DNA from: Gari tellinella
Lineage: Eukaryota; Mollusca; Bivalvia; Cardiida; Psammobiidae
Assembly: GCA_922989275.2 (NCBI GenBank)
Contig: OV277866.1
Coordinates: 57,713,246-57,777,245, forward strand
Direction of reading: 5' to 3'
Length of the DNA: 64,000 nt
In this document: positions 57,536 to 64,000 of the stretch, piece after piece
Layout: each line of letters starts with the position of its first letter
How positions within the stretch are numbered: position 1 is the first letter of the stretch
The notes under the pieces: model-generated
The model's input: the letters and a program-made list of their open reading frames with translations, nothing else
Told to the model about the DNA's origin: nothing
Databases searched by the model: none
Position numbers and translations under genes: made by a program

Positions 57536-58917
57536 AAATAACTGAGAACAGGCTATTTGGCTATGGGTTCAGCATTCATTAGCTTTTAAAAATTACTTTC
57601 ATCCTACATTTAATTTACCACATCACATCTATAATCATCCTTTTTGATGGAGAGAAGTTATAATAAGAAGACAAACTGTTATGCTTATTTTGAGTGTTGC
57701 TACAACCACAGAACTCTGTCAATCACAGAACTTCAGAAGAAATGAAAGTAGAACTTCCGTCAAAGAATGTATGGTTCAACTCTTTGCATGCTGTGTAATT
57801 TTTTCGTCTAAAACAATTGTTGTCTGCTGATGTTCTAAAGTTAGAATTTTCTATTTTTTGTCTCAAAACAGTGTCAGAGTGTCAAACAGTTTGGATCCTG
57901 ATAAGACGCCATCTTGATCCAAACTGTTTGCAAAGGTAATCACTGTGGCACATATATCTGTCGCTAGCATGCAAAGACTTTACACACTGACAAAACACCA
58001 AGTTCCCCTCTATATTTGGTTGTGAACTTCTTTTCATTTTTACTCGAGAAAATCACCAAACAATAGCCACCTGTTTCATCCAACTGCTACCACACACAGG
58101 TTCGAAGTCTCAGTCTAAATTAAAAACTGAATTTTCATACATAAAACCCCACCTAGTATGAATATCTACCAACTGAACTATTACATTGGCTAATAAAATA
58201 TAGAGATTTTGTCAAAGAAAAGTCAGTGAAAACTCATATCAAACAGATTCTACAAGAAAACAGTGTAGACCCTCAGAGGAGCTGTCTGATCTGGGTCTAC
58301 ACTATTTTAAATAATAATCAATAAACAATATTAGTAGATAGGTTAACAGGGCTCCTGATAAGAGGGAGTGAACTGAACAATATCAACATTTTCTCACTCA
58401 TTTTAGCACCAAAGCCTATGGTGTTACTACTCATTAGAATTGTGTCTTCGAGACGATTCTAATAAGTAAAGACACCATAGGGTTTAAGGCAGAAATAAAA
58501 AATTTAATATTTGAAATACTCCCCTTATCTGAATCCCTGGGTTAAGACATGGGCAAACTTAATGCTGATGGGTCTTCCTTGTTTTCTAAACAGCCCTAAA
58601 AAGTGACACAAATTGGTCATTTTTCACAGATGGAATAGTTCATATGAAAACTAAAGAAGTATTCAGAATCCTCTCCTATGTGTTTGCATCATCAAAAATC
58701 CCCAAAACTCTTGTACACAGCAAACAGTGTAAACACAATTTACCCGTGGCTTCTGAAACTAAGTTTTATGAGAACAATGAACAAATTACTAAGGGCACTG
58801 AATCTATAATATTTGAAGTATAAAATAAGCATGATAATGACAGTTTAATTTACCGGTATATGGAAATTCCCAACAAACTACTTGGTAGCTAAATTTGAAT
58901 TATGTATGATAAATATA
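57536..58917. other. intron with decayed MITEs, no exon found
   Basis: 57775-57975 is a GCATGC-ended GATCC-core MITE; 58350-58548 is an AGGGCTCCTGATAAGAGG hAT-like MITE with GTCTTCGAGACGATTC core. I looked here for the next dctn1 exon (LRDLETSCSDI-like) and did not find one. Confidence 0.6.
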
Positions 58918-59111
58918 CAATTGAAACTCGATACTTCGAACTTGCTTTAATAGACTGTACCAGTATTTCAGCAAATGAATTTCGATATCTTGATCTCGCT
59001 TAAGTCGAACATACCGGTATTTCAAAGTTAAAACATGTCTAAGCCATGTTTTAACTTTGAAATATTCGTATGTTCGAACTAACCAGAGTTTGAATTATTG
59101 AATTTCGACTG
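58918..59111. mobile_element. TA-type MITE, TCGATATC family, copy 6
   Basis: CAATTGAAACTCGATACTTC at the left; GAATTTCGACTG at the right; core CAAAGTTAAAACATGTCTAA. Confidence 0.8.
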
Positions 59112-59392
59112 TATTATGAAAAAATAAAATAATGGTTATTTAAACAACATATTAAAGCATTATCTAATACAGAAGTAAGTTAGAATCTATAGAGTAGATT
59201 AAGGACAACAAAACAAATCACTAGAACTTATATAGTCTAAGATCTATTGGTATTAAGCATCCACTCAAGAGGTATTAATCAGGTATCAACATTTAATACA
59301 GGTGAAAAGTTAATGCAGGAAAAAAGTAAATCGGAAAGCTCCTACAGGAGCTTTCCAATTTTCCTCTGTCTTGCATTAAGCAGTCTTTTACA

Positions 59393-59812
59393 GAGCTCCA
59401 GATAAGAGGAGTATTTCAAAAACTTAAATCTTTAATTTCGCATTGAACTCTAGGGTGTCACTACTCATTAGAGTTGACTCTTCAAGACGATTCTAATGAG
59501 AAGTTACACCATAAGTTTGGTGCTGAAATGAGGGAGAAACTGATAGACTGCTATATTTTTCTGTTAGATCTATAAACAAGCAAGTAAAAATCATGAAAGT
59601 TTTATTTCACATATTATGCAGGGCTCCAGTAAAGAGGGAGTAAACTGAACAAATTCAACATTTTATTGCTCCTTTTAGCACCAAATCCTATGGTGTAATT
59701 ACTCATTAGAATCGTCTCTAAGAGACAATTCTAATAAGTAAAGTCCTCATAGGGTTAATGCAGAAATAAAGATTTTAGTTTTTGAAATACTCCCCTTATC
59801 TGGAGCTCTGAT
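59393..59812. mobile_element. two hAT-like MITEs, AGGGCTCCAG family
   Basis: 59393-59580 (AGAGCTCCAGATAAGAGG; right end unclear) and 59622-59812 (AGGGCTCCAGTAAAGAGGG to CCCTTATCTGGAGCTCTG), both with a GTCT...AGACGATTCTAAT-type palindrome. Confidence 0.8.
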
Positions 59813-59899
59813 TTATTCTGTTGTAAGATTACTATAGAATATTCTCACATATTATTCCGCTTTTAGACAACTTGACTGAACAATGAGACTACCAGTTTA

Positions 59900-60112
59900 C
59901 AGTATTTATTGTTTACCTCTCTATTACGACCACTAAGTTGTGTCAAATATTAATCGTATAAGACAGGTGACTGCTTAAAGCAATGTGAAAGTGAAACAGA
60001 AAGCTCCTACAGGAGCTTTCTGTTTCACTTTCACATTGCTTTAAGCTGTCACCTGTCCTTTATACGGACAATTAGCCTTCTATTTAGTGGTCGTAATAGA
60101 GGGGTTCTACTG
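59900..60112. mobile_element. family C MITE
   Basis: TTACCTCTCTATTACGACCA to GTAATAGAGGGGTTCTACTG. Perfect core AGCTCCTACAGGAGCTTTCT. Confidence 0.88.
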
Positions 60113-60479
60113 TACTTTTATTTCAGAATCACTATAAAAATAAGCAAAAAATAGTCAACCAATGAAAAGAAAGCTTGTTTTTAGTCTTAACACATATTTA
60201 TTATTTCAATTGAACTGTTCCTGGGTTTCTAAGTAATGTTTGGTTTACATTGACACTCCAGGGCTTACCCCACAAAATAGTTTGAAATAATTACCAATTG
60301 TGCAGACCCTGAGCAAGCCCTCTGCTAATAATCTACACTGTTTGCAAAAGATGAGTTTTCTCTCACTGTACGGGTTAAGCTTTCTCAAAGAATAACACAT
60401 GTAGTTGGCCCAGGCTGTATAAGTTGTCACCTGCTTTCACACTTTACTTCACAGAAATGGCTTTACCTATAGAAATGTC

Positions 60480-60916
60480 CAGGGCTCCAGATAAGGGGGG
60501 TATTTCAAAAACTAAAATCTTTATTTCTGCTTTAAACCCTATGGTGTCACTACTCATTAGAATCGTCTTCGAGACGATTCTAATGTGTAGTATATCATAG
60601 GATTTGGTGTTGAAATAAGTGAGAAAATGTTGGATTTGTGCAGTTTACCCCTCTTACAGTGGAGAATCTGTTATTCTTTCCCAATAAACGCGTTTACGCT
60701 AAAACTATTATTTGCAGTGCAAACAGTTTGGAGCCAGATCAGACACCGGGTAACCCGGCGTCTGATCAGGCTCCAAACTGTTTGCCACCAAGATAAGCAA
60801 GCATTATCAGAATTGTCCAAAAGTTGTTCTTTTCTACGTTTTAGTGCTTTGCGTTTGCGTACGTTTGCGTTTAAACGGGAAAGAATAACAGATTCTCCAC
60901 TGTATCTAAAGCCCTG
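60480..60916. mobile_element. hAT-like MITE with family E nested in its end
   Basis: CAGGGCTCCAGATAAGGGGG to CTAAAGCCCTG. At CCTCTTA|TCTAAAG the family E copy (60657-60902) sits with TA on both sides. Core GAATCGTCTTCGAGACGATT. Confidence 0.9.
60657..60902. mobile_element. family E MITE, copy 3
   Basis: TA-flanked, nearly identical to 49708-49953. The 96-codon ORF over it (60627-60917) is the same reading of the repeat that appears at the other copies. Confidence 0.92.
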
Positions 60917-61297
60917 AATGTCTTTCCATCCTTCATCCTGTCCTGATAACTAGTCGTAGTGCTAATGTCCACTTCCCTCCAGCCTTTTCATTGGTTGATG
61001 TATCAGCTAGAGTTTTACTTTATCACAACACTACTTTCAAAGCCTCAAAACCACTCGTTACAATCTCTGACTTACCTCATCTTTTGAACTCTATATCATA
61101 CAAACATGTGTGTGTGTTTGTGTGGTGCATTTACTTTTTTCATCATATCAAATAAACTCATTTAGTTATAGAGTGAACCAAGTATAAGTGAAATAACAGT
61201 TAAACTATTTACCCTTCCTCTCATGGAAAGGCCTGTTCACACCTTTATCAAATACCTACAGATGATTTCTACTTTACATTGAGCTTTGAGCCTGCTT

Positions 61298-61552
61298 CAG
61301 GGCTGCCATAAGTTGACATGAACAATCCTAAGATTTCCAAACTTGCATTTTTCAAGTGCGATTTAACGAATCGTACCTTTACCCATTAGCCTTTTTCTTA
61401 TTTTGTTGACATGCAACTACTTAAAGCAGGCTGTAAGTAAAGCAGAATGTGCCTTACGGCGCATTCTGCTTTACTTTCAGCCTGCTTTAAGCTACTATGT
61501 TCTGGGAAAAAATCCGGAGATTTAGGAAAAATCCGGAGAAATGGCAGCCCTG
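61298..61552. mobile_element. hAT-like MITE, CAGGGCTGCCAT family, copy 2 (empty site)
   Basis: CAGGGCTGCCATAAGTTGAC to GGAGAAATGGCAGCCCTG with CTGCTT repeated at both sides. Unlike 13249-13692, it lacks the inner element: GATTTAACGAATCGTACC runs straight on. Contains the AAAGCAGGCTGTAAG palindrome. Confidence 0.88.
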
Positions 61553-61564
61553 CTGCTTCGACAC

Positions 61565-61785
61565 ATAACCCAATAAGTAAGTCTTCCACTGAAGAAATAG
61601 CTCCACTTGATACCCTCATGAAAGTAATATGTATCGTAAGAAAGATTTTTCATCTATCCTAGTAGATGATAGCTTAAAGCAGGCTGTAAGTAAACCAGAA
61701 TGTGCCTTAAGGTGCATTCTACTTTACTTTAAACCTATTTTAAGTTGTCACCTGTCTTCAAAACAAGAACAGGGTAATATGTAAA
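61565..61785. mobile_element. decayed family A MITE
   Basis: AACCCAATAAGTAAGTCTTC to ACAGGGTAATATG with a TTAAAGCAGGCTGTAAGTAA core. Confidence 0.75.
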
Positions 61786-62124
61786 CCTTTACATTCCTCC
61801 ATGCCAGTACCTAGAGATGTCATTACATGTACTTAGTTCTCAGAAGCAGAATCATCCAGTGCTGAGAAATTCACTCAAATAAGGATTCACATATATGGCT
61901 TTAAATTCAAGTGACAACTTAAAGCAAGACATAAGTAATGAAGAATCAGTGATTCAGATTGGGCCTACTTACTATAGGACACATGTCCTAAATGATGAAA
62001 TTTTCTTATGCCATTCTGTCCCAAAGAAATTAAAAGTCTAGGCCATAATCAAACGGCTCAAATCTTTTTTAAATCTAAATTATCTATTTACAACAGAAAC
62101 TTGCTTATTGGTACTGATATGTGA

Positions 62125-62970
62125 AATTACGATTTTCAAGAATCTAAAAAACATCAGAAAAACAGCATCCCATACAGTCAGGCGATCCGAATTCGAAGAA
62201 TATGCAGCACAGAAGAAGATTTTCAGAAATGTATCGCGGAACTAAAAATCAACCTGAATTACAGAGGATATCCCAATGACATCGTATCACGCGCAATAAA
62301 GAAAGCATCACTACTCAACAGAACAGAACTCCTACAGACAAAAACTAGAGGAACACAGAAGAAAATAATCCCATTGATCTTACAGTTCAACCCATGGAAT
62401 CCACCAGCCCAGAAGATCGTCAAAGAACACTCTCGAATCCTAGAACGGGACCCGACAACCATTTGCTTCAAAGAAGTTAAGCTCTTGACAGTCTTCCGAA
62501 AATCCCAAAATATTCGCCAGACCCTTGTGAAAACGGATGTTCAAGAACCAACAACAGAAAAAGGATCCAACCCTTGTGGAAAACATTGTACAACTTGCAG
62601 TTTTATCCAACCGAAAACGTCAATCAAATCTACCGCGACCGGGAAATCCTACAGAATAAGGGGAAATTTAAACTGCAAAACTACAAGCATAATTTATCTG
62701 ATAACTTGCAAGAAATGTAATATGCAATACGTAGGACAATCCGGAAATTCGATGACGGAGAGATTCCACGGACATTTGGCAGACATACGAGCGAACAACA
62801 ACGTCAAACCAGTGTCAAAACATTTCTGCACGAAAAATCACGCGCCTAATGACGTAGATATAACGTTAATTCAAACCACACCCAAGAATCTAAACCTGCG
62901 CCTTCGAATTGAAGAAACATGGATTACAACACTCAAAACTCTCTCTCCGACAGGACTCAACCTCATCTAG
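62125..62970 (+). CDS. Penelope-like RT C-terminal part with GIY-YIG endonuclease
   Basis: Open from 62125 (first ATG 62374) to TAG at 62968-62970. The N-terminal part reads NSIPYSQAIRIRRICSTEED, the typical block after the fingers/palm of Penelope-like RTs. Next come RGTQKKIIPLILQFNPWNPP, then the Cys motif CGKHCTTC, which fits the Zn-binding linker of the family. The GIY-YIG domain follows: IIYLITCKKCNMQYVGQSGN, an Arg in TERFHGH, a His in KHFCTKNH and the metal-binding Glu in RIEETWI, so the catalytic residues are intact. The endonuclease nicks DNA for target-primed insertion. The RT palm itself is not in the window (5' truncation), so it cannot move alone. The codon set is A-rich like the next ORF. 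Confidence 0.85.
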   Translation, partial: NYDFQESKKHQKNSIPYSQAIRIRRICSTEEDFQKCIAELKINLNYRGYPNDIVSRAIKKASLLNRTELLQTKTRGTQKKIIPLILQFNPWNPPAQKIVKEHSRILERDPTTICFKEVKLLTVFRKSQNIRQTLVKTDVQEPTTEKGSNPCGKHCTTCSFIQPKTSIKSTATGKSYRIRGNLNCKTTSIIYLITCKKCNMQYVGQSGNSMTERFHGHLADIRANNNVKPVSKHFCTKNHAPNDVDITLIQTTPKNLNLRLRIEETWITTLKTLSPTGLNLI

Positions 62971-62975
62971 ACAAT

Positions 62976-63449
62976 ATGTTTACCTGCAACCAATGCCAAA
63001 TAAAGATTAAAACGTATACCAACCTCCGACGACATATCAAAACCATTCACTCAACAAAGACCAGAAGATATATTTGCACCATAAACAAATGCAACGGAAA
63101 TTATAGCAGAAAATCAGACTTAAAAAGACACACCCGAAGAAAACACGGAATCGAGGAAACAAAATTTAAAACCATCAGACGCATCTACCAGACAGCAACA
63201 GAAAACAACCAAACAGGGACACCAACTAGAACAGAAAAAGTAAAATTTAGAACTATTCCAGCAGAAAAACCATGGCTCAAAAAGACTCAACCATCCACCA
63301 AAATGACAGATCAAGAACTACTCGAAGACTTATACATCAGCCCATCAATTTCACCTTCATCTTCATCATCCACCATCTGCCTAGACGAAGAAACAGACCA
63401 AACACCAACGCTAGGACAAGTCTATGGGATATTCAGAACAGACGCATAA
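62976..63449 (+). CDS. two-finger C2H2 protein, downstream ORF of the Penelope-like element
   Basis: Begins MFTCNQC at an ATG 5 nt after the endonuclease stop, in the +2 frame; that frame is also open back to 62919. Finger 1: C-x2-C-x12-H-x4-H (CNQC ... HIKTIH, residues 4-24). Finger 2: C-x4-C-x12-H-x4-H (residues 31-55, CTINKC ... HTRRKH). A basic linker follows and a Ser-rich, acidic tail (ISPSISPSSSSSTICLDEE) ends at residue 157. No intron or host promoter is seen. The tight spacing and matching A-rich composition suggest it belongs to the element, translated by reinitiation or frameshift. Could instead be a captured host fragment. Function unknown; nucleic-acid binding is expected from the fingers. 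Confidence 0.7.
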   Translation: MFTCNQCQIKIKTYTNLRRHIKTIHSTKTRRYICTINKCNGNYSRKSDLKRHTRRKHGIEETKFKTIRRIYQTATENNQTGTPTRTEKVKFRTIPAEKPWLKKTQPSTKMTDQELLEDLYISPSISPSSSSSTICLDEETDQTPTLGQVYGIFRTDA

Positions 63450-63750
63450 ATGAAGCTCTCTATTTTTATTACAAAATAAGGCAACAAGGTACATTTTCTT
63501 ACTAAACTCTTTCTATACATAGAACTGTAATTAGATCAACATATATTTCAATTTTTTAAAATAATACAAATAAATAATAAACAGCTAGAGTTGGCATATT
63601 GTTGTAACGGCAAATGCTACACCTGGTTACCATGAAAGCAACGTCAAAATAGAGATAATAATAGTAACATAAACAATAACTATCACGTGACGTCAAAAAC
63701 CGACATCAAGTGTACTTCAGTGACTCTGATTTTCAGTAAAATTTGTACTC

Positions 63751-63778
63751 CTGACGAAGACCTGAGTAAGGTCGAAAC
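63751..63778 (+). ncRNA. hammerhead-ribozyme-like core
   Basis: CTGACGA, then A, then stem GACC/GGTC (63759-63762 with 63770-63773, loop TGAGTAA), then GAAAC. This is the CUGANGA...GAAA order of a hammerhead core with one extra A. Penelope-like elements are known to carry hammerhead motifs in their terminal repeats. Stems I and III could not be placed with confidence, so cleavage activity is unproven. Confidence 0.45.
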
Positions 63779-63799
63779 TAGTTGAGTGTAATAAAATTT

Positions 63800-64000
63800 G
63801 TCAACCATAAACGGAGCCTGTGGTTATTCACACTTCCTTGAACTTTCATTGGAAGAATCTAAAAAGTTCCCCGCTTGTGAGTTTTTTTTCTCCACCGATG
63901 CAACAGCGTTCGAAATTAAATCCATCAACAGACTGCCAACATTTTCATAAGGTGTTTGTTTCCTTGTTTGTTTCCTTTTAAATACGAAAGCTGACAACCG
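63800..64000. other. intron to window edge, nothing recognised
   Basis: No exon of dctn1 with a matching phase was recognised here. Confidence 0.4.

Larger units (their letters stand above)
62125..63800 (+). mobile_element. 5'-truncated Penelope-like retroelement
   Basis: Carries the post-RT linker, GIY-YIG endonuclease, a downstream C2H2 ORF and a 3' region with a hammerhead-like motif. The reverse transcriptase core is missing; a TGA precedes the open frame at 62122. It lies opposite in strand to dctn1. The 3' end is placed only roughly, near the AATAAAATTTG at 63790. Confidence 0.8.

Noticed and set aside
57000..62100. Next upstream dctn1 exon
   Set aside because: I searched the minus strand for blocks like FTQSALDC, LRAFL and LLLRDLE and found none with splice sites. 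They probably lie beyond 64000.
62976..63449. C2H2 ORF as a host zinc-finger gene
   Set aside because: It starts 5 nt after the retroelement endonuclease stop, shares its composition and has no host-like introns; treated as part of the element.

Overview
This is eukaryotic, AT-rich, repeat-saturated animal DNA. It is most likely from a bivalve mollusc. The evidence is the style of the interspersed repeats, the very dense miniature transposons, and a single host gene whose protein is clearly metazoan. The exact genus cannot be fixed from the sequence alone.

The only host gene I can support is on the minus strand. It is the 3' part of dctn1 (dynactin subunit 1, p150Glued), the large subunit that couples dynein to cargo. 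Fourteen exons can be placed between 56985 (first exon in the window) and 15142 (stop codon). All splice phases agree, and together they encode the last 483 residues: the end of the inter-coiled-coil domain, coiled coil CC2 and the C-terminal tail. The CAP-Gly domain, basic region and CC1 must lie beyond the right edge. Everything from 15142 to 64000 is therefore gene body; 1-15141 is 3' flank. About 19.6 kb of the gene is one intron (35846-55415).

Region by region. 1-15141 is repeat-filled flank: a decayed LINE 3' end (540-1045), a ~50-bp tandem array, an inverted pair of ~1.2-1.5 kb elements ending in a GGGGATA-type terminus, and many palindromic MITEs. 15142-35845 holds twelve of the exons. 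Several of these exons have tandem arrays that begin inside the exon and repeat its splice site. 35846-55415 is the giant intron, packed with nested MITEs, a foldback element, hairpin-ended interspersed elements and a tRNA-derived SINE. 55416-56985 holds two exons. 57000-62100 is MITE-filled intron. 62125-63800 is a 5'-truncated Penelope-like retroelement on the opposite strand, with a GIY-YIG endonuclease end, a downstream overlapping-frame C2H2 zinc-finger ORF and a hammerhead-like motif.

Two patterns stand out. First, at least four dctn1 exon-intron junctions are the seed of tandem arrays that copy the splice site together with a piece of exon; two more junctions have an array starting within about 15 nt. 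Second, the same near-perfect palindromic cores occur inside MITEs whose ends belong to different transposon types (TTAA-flanked piggyBac-like, TA-flanked Tc1/mariner-like, CAGGG-ended hAT-like). Many copies are nested at exact TTAA or TA sites, which gives an unusually readable insertion history.
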